64,000 nucleotides of DNA from Cherax quadricarinatus (GCF_038502225.1 NC_091369.1:655001-719000), one strand, 5' to 3'. Shown: positions 22,901-33,919, counted from the first letter of the stretch. The notes: generated by a model from the sequence alone, not told the origin. Numbers and translations: made by a program.

Positions 22901-24120
22901 TTATACCAGTACATTATCTCAGACCTGCATGATACATTATACCAGTACATTATCTCAGACCTGCATGATACATTATACCAGTACATTATCTCAGACCTGC
23001 ATGATACATTATACCAGTACATTATCTCAGACCTGCATGATACATTATACCAGTACATTATCTCAGACCTGCATGATACATTATACCAGTACATTATCTC
23101 AGACCTGCATGATACATTATACCAGTACATTATCTCAGACCTGCATGATACATTATACCAGTACATTATCTCAGACCTGCATGATACATTATACCAGTAC
23201 ATTATCTCAGACCTGCATGATACATTATACCAGTACATTATCTCAGACCTGCATGATACATTATACCAGTACATTACCTCAGACCTGCATGATACATTAT
23301 ACCAGTACATTATCTCAGACCTGCATGATACATTATACCAGTACATTATCTCAGACCTGCATGATACATTATACCAGTACATTATCTCAGACCTGCATGA
23401 TACATTATACCAGTACATTATCTCAGACCTGCATGATACATTATACCAGTACATTATCTCAGACCTGCATGATACATTATACCAGTACATTATCTCAGAC
23501 CTGCATGATACATTATACCAGTACATTACCTCAGACATGCATGATACATTATACCAGTACATTATCTCAGACCTGCATGATACATTATACCAGTACATTA
23601 CCTCAGACATGCATGATACATTATACCAGTACATTATCTCAGACCTGCATGATACATTATACCAGTACATTATCTCAGACCTGCATGATACATTATACCA
23701 GTACATTATCTCAGACCTGCATGATACATTATACCAGTACATTATCTCAGACCTGCATGATACATTATACCAGTACATTATCTCAGACCTGCATGATACA
23801 TTATACCAGTACATTACCTCAGACCTGCATGATACATTATACCAGTACATTATCTCAGACCTGCATGATACATTATACCAGTACATTATCTCAGACCTGC
23901 ATGATACATTATACCAGTACATTATCTCAGACCTGCATGATACATTATACCAGTACATTATCTCAGACCTGCATGATACATTATACCAGTACATTATCTC
24001 AGACCTGCATGATACATTATACCAGTACATTATCTCAGACCTGCATGATACATTATACCAGTACATTACCTCAGACCTGCATGATACATTATACCAGTAC
24101 ATTACCTCAGACCTGCATGA
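16925..24120. repeat. 7.2-kb array of a 36-bp unit
   Basis: About 200 tandem copies of a 36-bp unit containing CAGACCTGCATGATACATTA followed by TACCAGTACATTATCT. Most variation is limited to a few sites: GTAC, GTGC, GCAC or CCAC before ATTA; TCTCAG versus CCTCAG; occasional CATACC. Because 36 is 12 codons and the unit lacks stops in several frames, one plus-strand frame is open for about 2,470 codons (repeat TSTLSQTCMIHY) and a minus-strand frame for about 1,640 codons (EIMYWYNVSCRS), with further frames open locally. I see no splice context, start context or codon-level selection, and call it a satellite. Left-end units are richer in GTGC variants and the right half is the most uniform. Confidence 0.95.
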
Positions 24121-24320
24121 CACCCAGGAACTGTACAACAGGTCCTCCTGCTGACTGTCTTCAGTGTTACATGTTGACGGATGTTTGAAGCAACTGTCTC
24201 ATACGTTAGATATTTACGTAAGGACTTGCTTGTTTCCAGACCATTAAGGTCAACCCTCACGGCTGTCCACTAGACGATTTCTCACTTTTCAAAAAAAAAA
24301 AAAAAAATCTCTAAGTACAT
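24121..24320. other. Right flank of the 36-bp array
   Basis: The array stops at CATGACACCCAGGAACTGTA. A poly-A run of about 17 lies at 24291-24307. No gene is seen. Confidence 0.5.
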
Positions 24321-24324
24321 CGAG

Positions 24325-24535
24325 CCTTGCGCATGAGACGAGTCTGGCCCATGAGACAGACAAGCCTGTCCCATGAGACAGACAAGCCTGTCCCCTGAGA
24401 CGAGCCTTGCCTATGAGACATACAAGCCTGGCCCCTGAGACGAGCCTGGCCCATGAGACGAGCCTGGCCCATGAGACGAGCCTGGCCCATGGCCGGGCTC
24501 CAGGAGTAGTAAGACTGTCGAAGCTCATCAAAGGT
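24325..24535 (-). mobile_element. LINE-end fragment expanded into an 18-bp minisatellite
   Basis: The right part (24490-24535) on the minus strand encodes FDSLTTPGARPWARLV, the same peptide as other LINE-end copies (49850-49950, SIPGARPWARLVWCLP). Leftwards, the piece GAGACGAGCCTGGCCCAT, which encodes the WARLVS part, is repeated about 8-9 times with variants (GTCCCATGAGACAGACAAGC and others). This looks like local tandem expansion of a transposon segment. No functional protein is implied. Confidence 0.65.
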
Positions 24536-24639
24536 ATATCAAAGGTATATCGGTTTTGAATATTGGTTCATGACAATTAGCGAAGACAGACTGAAGTTGA
24601 GATGTTTGAAAAGTCTTGTTTCCAGTGACAGGCTTCAGT

Positions 24640-24905
24640 AATTTCCTCCAAAATACTTGAGGAAGTAAGTGTAGAAGTCTTTAAGAAGAAGCTAGATAAG
24701 TACCTTCCTTATGTGCCAGATCAGCCAGGTTGTGATGGATATACCTCTGTACCTTTGATGAGTTCTGAGAGATTTTATACTCCAGGAGCCCGGCCATAGG
24801 CCAGGCTCGTCTGGTACTTGCCTGGTCAACCAGGCTGTTGCTGCTGGTGGCTCACTGCCTCACATATCCATCACAGCCTGGTTGATCTGGCACCTGGTGA
24901 AGATA
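24640..24905 (+). pseudogene. LINE ORF2 C-terminus and 3' region
   Basis: On the plus strand one frame reads VEVFKKKLDKYLPYVPDQPG then TSVPLMSSERFYTPGARP before the AACCAGGCTGTTGCTGCTGG motif. A C-terminal FKxxLDxxLxxVPDxP segment is typical of the end of the RT protein in the decapod LINE family represented here. A parallel segment is at 33535-33690 (VFKTALDKFLKEVPGLLGC). The catalytic domain is absent. Confidence 0.65.
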
Positions 24906-24944
24906 CTTCTACAGTTTTCTTTTGAAGACTTATACACTTGTCCC

Positions 24945-24946
<2 letters not shown>

Positions 24947-25020
<74 letters not shown>
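24947..25020. repeat. (CT)n microsatellite
   Basis: Perfect TC dinucleotides, about 37 copies. Confidence 0.98.
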
Positions 25021-25022
<2 letters not shown>

Positions 25023-25088
25023 ACACAGGGTTTTACATGGTTAGGTTTAGGGTTCCTAACTTGTTTTACAAGCTAAAGACTGTTACTT

Positions 25089-25122
25089 CTCCCTCCCTCC
25101 CTCCCTCCCTCCCTCCCTCCCT
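25089..25122. repeat. (CCCT)n microsatellite
   Basis: Eight perfect CCCT tetramers. Confidence 0.95.
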
Positions 25123-25124
25123 GT

Positions 25125-25785
25125 ATAGTATTCTGTAAAGTCTTGATAATGCTTGTGCATCATTAGTAGTACTAGATAATGTAGTTGACTTTCATGGTCT
25201 GACCTTCTCAGGATCAGGTCTTCTTCCACTCAAGCAAAATTACAAATCAACAATACATCAACTTGATTTGCCTTCAAGTTTTTGTTGATACATAAGAAAG
25301 ATCAGGCTGTGGCAGTCATTAAAATGCCATGTACGTTGCTAAGTTGCTTATTACACTAAGTTATACAAGGACTGGACTCTGATTTCTTTATAATGGCTGC
25401 AGGAAGCTGTGTCTTGTACTCTAGCCAGAATTTGTATTGTAATAATGATAATCTTTATTTCTACAAGTATACAGACTTAGCGAAGATCATTGGCATAATA
25501 CTATGTAGAACAACCACGGCGGGAATTGAATGATAGCTCTAGGCCTTTCGTGTTGCAATCAACACATCAAGAGCTTGAAGTGTTGCAGAAAAGGAGGTCC
25601 AAGCAAATACGATCACAGGAAGCGCCTTGGTGTGTGTTTCTCACATGAATTGTAATAGTGTTGACAGGTTCATAAATAAGACACAGGTGAATAACACTAG
25701 AGGAGTAGCAGTGTTGATGGCACTAAGTCGTCAAGACTGCTTCTGCTGTGTCCAGTATTCTACTGTATTTGACTGAAGAAGCCTG
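25125..25785. other. Stretch without recognisable gene
   Basis: AT-rich sequence with a short (AAT/ATA)-like segment at 25440. No domain, RNA or transposon end recognised. Confidence 0.4.
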
Positions 25786-25789
25786 TTGT

Positions 25790-26240
25790 GAGGTAGTGTA
25801 GTGGTGGTGGTAGTGTGGTGGTGGTGCGTGAGCTAGTGGTTGTGGTGGTGGTAGTGTGGTGGTGGTGCGTGAGCTAGTGGTTGTGGTGGTGGTAGTGTGG
25901 TGGTGGTGCGTGAGCTAGTGGTTGTGGTGGTGGTAGTGTGGTGGTGGTGCGTGAGCTAGTGGTTGTGGTGGTGGTAGTGTGGTGGTGGTGCGTGAGCTAG
26001 TGGTTGTGGTGAGTGTGGTGGTGGTGCGTGAGTAGTAGTGTGGTGGTGGTGCGTGAGCTAGTGGTTGTGGTGGTGGTAGTGTGGTGGTGGTGCGTGAGCT
26101 AGTGGTTGTGGTGGTGGTAGTGTGGTGGTGGTGCGTGAGCTAGTGGTTGTGGTGATGGTAGTAGTAGTGGGGTGGTGGTGCGTGAGCTAGTGGTGGTGAT
26201 GGTGATAATAGTGTGGTGGTAGTAGAGTGGTGGAGGGCGT
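25790..26240. repeat. 41-bp GGT-rich minisatellite
   Basis: About ten copies of a 41-bp unit containing GTGCGTGAGCTAGTGGTTGT plus GGTGG/TAGTG filler. One unit near 26005-26040 is shortened. Less regular GGTGGTGATGG sequence continues to about 26490. Confidence 0.9.
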
Positions 26241-26534
26241 TGAGGTGGAGACCAGTTCAACGACTTCGTGGGGGGTGTTGGGGGTTGGTGGTCTTGGAAA
26301 GGAGGGGGTGAGGGAGTGGAGGGTTAAATGAGGACCGGACACACTACTGTACGTGGTGGGGGCGATGGTTGTGGTGTGGATGGTGATTGTGGTGGTGGGG
26401 GTGTTGTGGTGGTAGGGATGGTGGTGGTGGTTGTGAGAGGGGTAGTAGTAGTAGTGATGATAGTGGTAGCGACGATGGTGGTGATACTTTACCTGTGATT
26501 ACCTGTGACTTGTTTCAAGGACTCTTTTTACCCC

Positions 26535-26620
26535 TGCAGCCCGGCTTTAGGTCTGGCTTACCTGTTGACCGCCTGATCAATCAGGTTGTTTGTGCTAGTG
26601 GCCTGCAGCTCCACTTGCAT
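26535..26620 (+). mobile_element. LINE 3'-region fragment
   Basis: Contains CAGCCCGGCTTTAGGTCTGG and GATCAATCAGGTTGTTTGTG, matching the GARPxARLV/CAACCAGGCTGTTGCTG region at 24780, but diverged. Confidence 0.55.
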
Positions 26621-26819
26621 GAAGAAGCTGCACTGATTCCTCTTGAAGACTTACATCTTCGTTCCAGTAATCTTTCTGATATCTGCTGGCAATATGTTGA
26701 AGAGTCTTGGACCTCGCATGTTGACACAGTCTTTTCTGTGTGTACCCGTGGCTTCCCTGCTCGTCGCTGCGTTTATCCCACACTTTCTCCAATGTCTTTC
26801 ACTATGATTACATGCGGCC

Positions 26820-26925
26820 AGCAGTAACAGCCTGGCTTATCAGGCCCTGATCCACCGGGAGGCCTGGTCAAAGATTGAGCTGCGGGGGCGTTGACCCCCT
26901 GAACACCCTCCAGGTAGACTCCAGT
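26820..26925. mobile_element. SINE/LINE tail fragment
   Basis: Contains ATCAGGCCCTGATCCACCGG, GGAGGCCTGGTCA and GCGGGGGCGTTGACCCCCTG, followed by CACCCTCCAGGTAGACTCCA. It matches the tail of the SINE at 1303-1556. Confidence 0.6.
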
Positions 26926-27160
26926 ATGATGGTGAATCAATATGCGTGTTAGGGACGAGGACCTGAAGTATCTTCCATGTATATTCTGTATTATCAGGTA
27001 TCTTTCTCTTCTTGATTCCGGGAAGAACAATTCCAGTGCTCTGAGGCGTCCCTAGTAACTCAGACGTTTTTTTTACTAAGTTTGTGCGGACGGTAAATGA
27101 CCTTTGTATATTTTCCGGCTCAGTTGTGTCTTCTGCCTTGAAAGATGTGACCACAGAGCA
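26925..27160 (-). pseudogene. LINE RT C-terminal fragment, frameshifted
   Basis: On the minus strand it reads FKAEDTTEPENIQRSFTVRT, then in another frame FFPESRRERYLI, and again YTWKILQVLVPN. The motif order matches the fragment at 1-222 (FKAGETEDLKNVHRAFT, YSLERKRERHII, YTWKILEGLVPN). At least two frame changes are needed to follow it, so it is a dead copy. Confidence 0.65.
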
Positions 27161-27207
27161 ACACTCAAGTGGTGAGAACACAAACACAGAGTTAGCTCAA
27201 GAAGGTA

Positions 27208-27229
27208 AACACACACACACACACACACA
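27208..27229. repeat. (CA)n microsatellite
   Basis: About 11 CA dinucleotides. Confidence 0.9.
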
Positions 27230-27325
27230 ATAAGGTCGTGTTTATCAACAAGTGCCTTTGACAACTCGTAACTACACATAAAGAAGGCTAGGTCTCTATC
27301 GACAAGTGCCTTTGACAACTAATAG

Positions 27326-27327
<2 letters not shown>

Positions 27328-27400
<73 letters not shown>
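27328..27400. repeat. (CA)n microsatellite
   Basis: About 36 CA dinucleotides. It is flanked by two similar pieces, ACAAGTGCCTTTGACAACT at 27250 and 27303, an imperfect direct duplication around the two CA tracts. Confidence 0.97.
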
Positions 27401-27401
<1 letters not shown>

Positions 27402-27569
27402 CTCAAGATGTCTCTTAACACTAATGTCATGGTCGTCTGGCAATAAAAAATAACGACGAGTCATCTGCAAGAAGGCTGGATTGGTACAAGAGAGGTGAGG
27501 TTATATAAAGCAGGTTGTGACGCAATATAGCAGAGTACACCTGCTGTCGCTGCCAGCAGCTGACATAGC

Positions 27570-30500
27570 TGAGAGAGCCAGGTGTGAGTGGGTGTTATCC
27601 TAGGTAGCTTGTAGCTGAGAACCAGGTGTGGGTGGGTTTTATCCTGGGTAGCTTGTAGCTGAGTGCTATCCTGGGTAGCATGTAACTGAGAGAACCAGGT
27701 GTGAGCAGGTGTTAGCCTGGGTAGCATGTAGCTGAGAGAACCAGGTGTTAGCCTGGGTAGCATGTAGCTGAGAGAACCAGGTGTGAGCAGGTGTTAGCCT
27801 GGGTAGCATGTAGCTGAGATAACCAGGTGTGAGCAGGTGTTAGCCTGGGTAGCATGTAGCTGAGATAACCAGGTGTTAGCCTGGGTAGCATGTAGCTGAG
27901 ATGAGCAGGTGTTAGCCTGGGTAGCATGTAGCTGAGATGAGCAGGTGTTAGCCTGGGTAGCATGTAGCTGAGATAACCAGGTGTGAGCAGGTGTTAGCCT
28001 GGGTAGCATGTAGTTGAGATAACCAGGTGTGAGCAGGTGTTAGCCTGGGTAGCATGTAGCTGAGAGAACCAGGTGTGAGCAGGTGTTAGCCTGGGTAGCA
28101 TGTAGCTGAGATGAGCAGGTGTTAGCCTGGGTAGCATGTAGCTGAGATAACCAGGTGTGAGCAGGTGTTAGCCTGGGTAGCATGTAGCTGAGATGAGCAG
28201 GTGTTAGCCTGGGTAGCATGTAGCTGAGATGAGCAGGTGTTAGCCTGGGTAGCATGTAGCTGAGATAACCAGGTGTGAGCAGGTGTTAGCCTGGGTAGCA
28301 TGTAGCTGAGATGAGCAGGTGTTAGCCTGGGTAGCATGTGGCTGAGATGAGCAGGTGTTAGCCTGGGTAGCATGTAGCTGAGATAACCAGGTGTGAGCAG
28401 GTGTTAGCCTGGGTAGCATGTGGCTGAGATGAGCAGGTGTTAGCCTGGGTAGCATGTAGCTGAGATGAACAGGTGTTAGCCTGGGTAGCATGTAGCTGAG
28501 ATGAGCAGGTGTTAGCCTGGGTAGCATGTAGCTGAGATGAGCAGGTGTTAGCCTGGGTAGCATGTAGCTGAGATGAGCAGGTGTTAGCCTGGGTAGCATG
28601 TAGCTGAGATGAGCAGGTGTTAGCCTGGGTAGCATGTAGCTGAGATGAGCAGGTGTTAGCCTGGGTAGCATGTAGCTGAGATGAGCAGGTGTTAGCCTGG
28701 GTAGCATGTAGCTGAGATGAGCAGGTGTTAGCCTGGGTAGCATGTAGCTGAGATGAGCAGGTGTTAGCCTGGGTAGCATGTAGCTGAGATGAGCAGGTGT
28801 TAGCCTGGGTAGCATGTAGCTGAGATAACCAGGTGTGAGCAGGTGTTAGCCTGGGTAGCATGTAGCTGAGATAACCAGGTGTGAGCAGGTGTTAGCCTGG
28901 GTAGCATGTAGCTGAGATAACCAGGTGTTAGCCTGGGTAGCATGTAGCTGAGATAACCAGGTGTGAGCAGGTGTTAGCCTGGGTAGCATGTAGCTGAGAT
29001 AACCAGGTGTGAGCAGGTGTTAGCCTGGGTAGCATGTAGCTGAGATAACCAGGTGTGAGCAGGTGTTAGCCTGGGTAGCATGTAGCTGAGAGAACTAGGT
29101 GCGAGCAGGTGTTAGCCTGGGTAGCATGTAGCTGAGATAACCAGGTGTGAGCAGGTGTTAGCCTGGGTAGCATGTAGCTGAGATAACCAGGTGTGAGCAG
29201 GTGTTAGCCTGGGTAGCAGGTAGCTGAGATAACCAGGTGTGAGCAGGTGTTAGCCTGGGTAGCATGTAGCTGAGATAACCAGGTGTGAGCAGGTGTTAGC
29301 CTGGGTAGCATGTAGCTGAGATAACCAGGTGTTAGCCTGGGTAGCATGTAGCTGAGATAACCAGGTGTTAGCCTGGGTAGCATGTAGCTGAGATAACCAG
29401 GTGTTAGCCTGGGTAGCATGTAGCTGAGATGAGCAGGTGTTAGCCTGGGTAGCATGTAGCTGAGATGAGCAGGTGTTAGCCTGGGTAGCATGTAGCTGAG
29501 ATAACCAGGTGTGAGCAGGTGTTAGCCTGGGTAGCATGTAGCTGAGATGAGCAGGTGTTAGCCTGGGTAGCATGTGGCTGAGATGAGCAGGTGTTAGCCT
29601 GGGTAGCATGTAGCTGAGATAACCAGGTGTGAGCAGGTGTTAGCCTGGGTAGCATGTGGCTGAGATGAGCAGGTGTTAGCCTGGGTAGCATGTAGCTGAG
29701 ATGAACAGGTGTTAGCCTGGGTAGCATGTAGCTGAGATGAGCAGGTGTTAGCCTGGGTAGCATGTAGCTGAGATGAGCAGGTGTTAGCCTGGGTAGCATG
29801 TAGCTGAGATGAGCAGGTGTTAGCCTGGGTAGCATGTAGCTGAGATGAGCAGGTGTTAGCCTGGGTAGCATGTAGCTGAGATGAGCAGGTGTTAGCCTGG
29901 GTAGCATGTAGCTGAGATGAGCAGGTGTTAGCCTGGGTAGCATGTAGCTGAGATGAGCAGGTGTTAGCCTGGGTAGCATGTAGCTGAGATGAGCAGGTGT
30001 TAGCCTGGGTAGCATGTAGCTGAGATGAGCAGGTGTTAGCCTGGGTAGCATGTAGCTGAGATAACCAGGTGTGAGCAGGTGTTAGCCTGGGTAGCATGTA
30101 GCTGAGATAACCAGGTGTGAGCAGGTGTTAGCCTGGGTAGCATGTAGCTGAGATAACCAGGTGTTAGCCTGGGTAGCATGTAGCTGAGATAACCAGGTGT
30201 TAGCCTGGGTAGCATGTAGCTGAGATAACCAGGTGTTAGCCTGGGTAGCATGTAGCTGAGATAACCAGGTGTTAGCCTGGGTAGCATGTAGCTGAGATAA
30301 CCAGGTGTTAGCCTGGGTAGCATGTAGCTGAGATAACCAGGTGTTAGCCTGGGTAGCATGTAGCTGAGATAACCAGGTGTTAGCCTGGGTAGCATGTAGC
30401 TGAGATAACCAGGTGTTAGCCTGGGTAGCATGTAGCTGAGATAACCAGGTGTTAGCCTGGGTAGCATGTAGCTGAGAGAACCAGGTGTTAGCCTGGGTAG

Positions 30501-31742
30501 CATGTAGCTGAGAGAACCAGGTGTTAGCCTGGGTAGCATGTAGCTGAGATAACCAGGTGTTAGCCTGGGTAGCATGTAGCTGAGATAACCAGGTGTTAGC
30601 CTGGGTAGCATGTAGCTGAGATAACCAGGTGTTAGCCTGGGTAGCATGTAGCTGAGATAACCAGGTGTTAGCCTGGGTAGCATGTAGCTGAGATAACCAG
30701 GTGTTAGCCTGGGTAGCATGTAGCTGAGATAACCAGGTGTTAGCCTGGGTAGCATGTAGCTGAGATAACCAGGTGTTAGCCTGGGTAGCATGTAGCTGAG
30801 ATGTTAGCCTGGGTACATGTAGCAGATAACCAGTGTTAGCCTGGGTAGCATGTAGCTGAGAGAGCCTGGGTAGCCAGGTGTTAGCCTGGTAGCATGTAGC
30901 TGAGATAACCAGGTGTTAGCCTGGGTAGCATGTAGCTGAGATAACCAGGTGTTAGCCTGGGTAGCATGTAGCTGAGATAACCAGGTGTTAGCCTGGGTAG
31001 CATGTAGCTGAGATAACCAGGTGTTAGCCTGGGTAGCATGTAGCTGAGATAACCAGGTGTTAGCCTGGGTAGCATGTAGCTGAGATAACCAGGTGTTAGC
31101 CTGGGTAGCATGGAGCAGAGATACCCCTGTGTTAGCCTGGGTAGCATGTAGCTGAGAGAACCAGGTGTTAGCCTGGGTAGCATGTAGCTGAGATAACCAG
31201 GTGTTAGCCTGGGTAGCATGTAGCTGAGATAACCAGGTGTTAGCCTGGGTAGCATGTAGCTGAGATAACCAGGTGTTAGCCTGGGTAGCATGTAGCTGAG
31301 AGAACCAGGTGTTAGCCTGGGTAGCATGTAGCTGAGATAACCAGGTGTTGTTAGCCTGGGTAGCATGTAGCTGAGATAACCAGGTGTTAGCCTGGGTAGC
31401 ATGTAGCTGAGATAACCAGGTGTTAGCCTGGGTAGCATGTAGCTGAGATAAACCAGGTGTTAGCCTGGGCAGCATGTAGCTGAGATAACCAGGTGTTAGC
31501 CTGGGTAGCATGTAGCTGAGATAACCAGGTGTTAGCCTGGGTAGCATGTAGCCTGAGATAACCAGGTGTTAGCCTGGGTAGCATGTAGCTGAGATAACCA
31601 GGTGTTAGCCTGGGTAGCATGTAGCTGAGATAACCAGGTGTTAGCCTGGGTAGCATGTAGCTGAGATAACCAGGTGTTAGCCTGGGTAGCATGTAGCTGA
31701 GATAACCAGGTGTTAGCCTGGGTAGCATGTAGCTGAGATAAC
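27570..31742. repeat. 4.2-kb array of 36/46-bp units
   Basis: About 110 tandem units containing GTTAGCCTGGGTAGCATGTA then GCTGAGATAACCAGGT (36 bp). Variants read GATGAGCAGGT at the end or carry an added GTGAGCAGGT (46 bp). From 30140 to 31740 the plain 36-bp form dominates; in 27600-30100 the forms are mixed. Mixed lengths shift the minus-strand frame among three phases of one peptide (MLPRLTPGYLSY, QLHATQANTWLS and others). The unit is unrelated to the 36-bp unit at 16925-24120. A disturbed section with deletions lies at 30800-30890. Confidence 0.95.
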
Positions 31743-31834
31743 GACGGTGAGAACGCAGTAAAAGCACTCAGTATAATGTAGAATATACAGTAGAAGTCTA
31801 AGTGTATACTCTGACATTTCAGCTTCCCCCCCAT

Positions 31835-31842
<8 letters not shown>

Positions 31843-31889
<47 letters not shown>

Positions 31890-31912
31890 GTCTCTCTCTC
31901 TCTCTCTCTCTC
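31843..31912. repeat. (CT)n microsatellite with interruptions
   Basis: CT dinucleotides with GT interruptions at regular spots. Confidence 0.95.
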
Positions 31913-32475
31913 AATCATTCTGTCTCTCTTAAATTTCAGCAAGCAAAGATCACAAAAAATCATACAGAGCGGAGAGACGGGGCCAAGAGCTGTGAATCGA
32001 CCCCTACATTCACATATAAGTGGATACATAGACAAACATTATCTTTTAAATTCCTTTGCTGTTGTCAGTGTATTCTCTACAGCACATTTTCACATATTTT
32101 TTTCTTCATGTCTGATGTGTCTTCCTCTCTCATATGTCTGGTAAATAAAGGTACAGATGTTTTACACTTGTTATGTGTCATTTAAATAACAGGAGATATT
32201 GTATTGTTATTGCTTCTTCAGCATCAAACTGTGCCAGACTGTGCCATAGTGTTCAGGTTGTGCCAGTGTTCCCCAGGGAGTCATACACTGTGTGATGTAT
32301 CATCGTAAGTTTAAGTCAATATTTCTCTACTAATTCGTCACGTAAAGTGTTAAGGTCAGCAGCGTAGCATTAAAGGTTAATGTTGTTATTTCTTAAGTTA
32401 TCCCTCGAGAGTGAGGTCAAGAGGATACGTTGAGTCCTCAGTAATTATCTTAATAAGACAACTGGCTTTAATCTT
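31913..32475. other. Mostly unique sequence with one LINE 3'-end scrap
   Basis: At 31990-32030, GAATCGACCCCTACATTCAC resembles the LINE 3' end at 11920 (GACCCCTGCAACCACATATA). Nothing else is recognisable to 32475. Confidence 0.4.
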
Positions 32476-32477
32476 AC

Positions 32478-32691
32478 ACAGGAAATATATTTTGTAAAAG
32501 GACATAAATGCAACTAATGTGACATTTTATTGTGGCAACGTTTCGCTCTCCAGGAGCTTTATCAAGCCGTTGATAAAGCTCTTGGAGAGCGAAACGTTCC
32601 CACAATAAAATGTCACATTAGTTGCCTTAGTGTCCTTTTACTTAGCATATTGTCGGTAATTCTACCAATATTAATACATACAGGAAATATA
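32478..32691. mobile_element. Second palindromic retroposon copy with 12-bp target-site duplication
   Basis: ACAGGAAATATA occurs at 32478-32489 and again at 32680-32691. The insert has inverted arms 32494-32565 and 32570-32641 (72 bp each, a few mismatches) and a tail containing GCATATTGTCGGTAATTCTA. Arms contain GGCAACGTTTCGCTCTCCAG. The structure is the same as the copy nested in the LINE at 3617-3831, with independent target duplication. Confidence 0.85.
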
Positions 32692-33045
32692 CACCGTGAG
32701 ATATATTTCTCTCAGAGTATATACAGTTATACACTAAGTGTTAAATCTATGTTTTAGGCATTAAAGTATTTTGGTCTGGTGGTGAACAGGTTGTGTGTAG
32801 CCTTAATAACCTAGTCGATAGGCGTTAAACGCCATTAACCATTTTTATCTAGTACAGGATATATACACCGAGAGGTATACATTTCTCAGTGTATATACAC
32901 TGAGAGGTTTAATCCCCATTTTAGAGATTAAAATATTCTTGACTGGTGTTGAACAGGTTACATGTAGTCTTAATGATCCTCGTGTAGTAGATAAGCTTTA
33001 AACTCCATTAACCAACCATTTATCTTACATTAAGACGTTTAAGAT
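32692..33045. repeat. Dispersed repeat with a TATACACTGAGAGGTATAC hairpin, two tandem copies
   Basis: Two successive copies. Each has ACACCGTGAGATATAT- or ACACCGAGAGGTATAC-type hairpin sequence, then an ATTTTAG.GATTAAA motif, then GGTGGTGAACAGGTTG or GGTGTTGAACAGGTTA, then TTAATxACC, then AAACxCCATTAACCA. Relatives are at 41640-41690, 41940-42130, 60570-60750, 62775-62835 and 63180-63365. The hairpin arms (CTCAGTGTATATACACTGAG) are self-complementary. No coding capacity; class unknown. Confidence 0.65.
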
Positions 33046-33171
33046 AAATCCAGAGAAAAGTGTAAGTTTGTGTTGAAGGTTTTAATTAAGGTAATGACCC
33101 TAGACACAGGTATGTCTGAGAGTCGTGACCTCTTATTAATGTTAAAACAAACTATTTGTGTATTATCATAA

Positions 33172-33172
33172 T

Positions 33173-33200
<28 letters not shown>
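33172..33200. repeat. (GA)n microsatellite
   Basis: About 14 AG dinucleotides. Confidence 0.95.
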
Positions 33201-33203
<3 letters not shown>

Positions 33204-33344
33204 AGGAATGAGCTGATGTAGGTAACAGCTCTTAGCTTGTAAACAAGATTAGAAACCTTAAGCTAACCTTGTAGAATCCTGTGTAAAAAAAAGGAGAATG
33301 TTTGTATTATGTTGCTGGAACTGTGGTAGATGTTGCAGTATCTT

Positions 33345-33400
33345 TAAACACACCGGCCGTCTCCCACCGAGGTAGATCTAAACAAGGAACCACATTCATC
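33345..33400 (+). repeat. Fragment of the ACCGGCCGTATCCCACCGAGG repeat
   Basis: Contains CACCGGCCGTCTCCCACCGA, matching 44565-44600 and, inverted, 49605-49632. Confidence 0.55.
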
Positions 33401-33534
33401 ATCATTCATTCAATAGCTGTCGTGTCAGAAGTGCGCAGACATCACAATTCAAATGGAAGATGGTGCAAAAATATCCCCAATGAAAAGCAGAGGTGCAAGA
33501 AGTGCGCCAAGAGGTAACTTAGTAAGTATTCGGG

Positions 33535-33690
33535 GTCCAAGACTTCTCAGCGACGTCTCATCATATCACCAACACAACCCAAGGTGTCTTCAAGACGGCA
33601 CTTGATAAATTTCTTAAGGAAGTTCCTGGTCTGTTGGGCTGTGATGCCTTTGGTATACTGCTCGTAGCGAGCACCGACAGCCTGACTGAT
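33535..33690 (+). pseudogene. LINE ORF2 C-terminal fragment
   Basis: One plus-strand frame reads DFSATSHHITNTTQGVFKTA followed by LDKFLKEVPGLLGCDAFG. It resembles the C-terminus at 24640-24770 (VFKKKLDKYLPYVPDQPGC). It ends beside the AT microsatellite. No catalytic part is present. Confidence 0.6.
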
Positions 33691-33699
33691 CAGACCTTC

Positions 33700-33704
33700 A
33701 ATAT

Positions 33705-33755
<51 letters not shown>

Positions 33756-33770
33756 ATATATGTAAGTATT
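33700..33770. repeat. (AT)n microsatellite
   Basis: TA dinucleotides with small interruptions. Confidence 0.95.
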
Positions 33771-33919
33771 ATGGTATGCTTTTTAAAGGGCTTGAGATGG
33801 TACATTATGTGTAAGTAAGAATTTTGTATATTTAGTGGTGGGTGGTTTGGGAGGGTCTAATTACCCTAATATTAATGGTGGTGAATGGGTGGGCAAGTAG
33901 GCAGAGGGAAGGACAGACG

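Noticed and set aside
16925..24120. 36-bp unit as two diverged 18-bp halves
   Set aside because: Aligning the halves gives only about 9 of 18 matches, not better than expected for such biased sequence.
16779..24188. Giant plus-strand frame of about 2,470 codons and its antisense partner
   Set aside because: It is made of a 36-bp tandem unit without stops in several frames on both strands. There is no non-repeat domain and no supporting context, so it is a satellite.
26387..26827. Plus-strand frame of about 146 codons with Gly/Ser/Asp-rich start
   Set aside because: The N-terminal part is GGT repeat and the rest is a LINE-end fragment; no gene.
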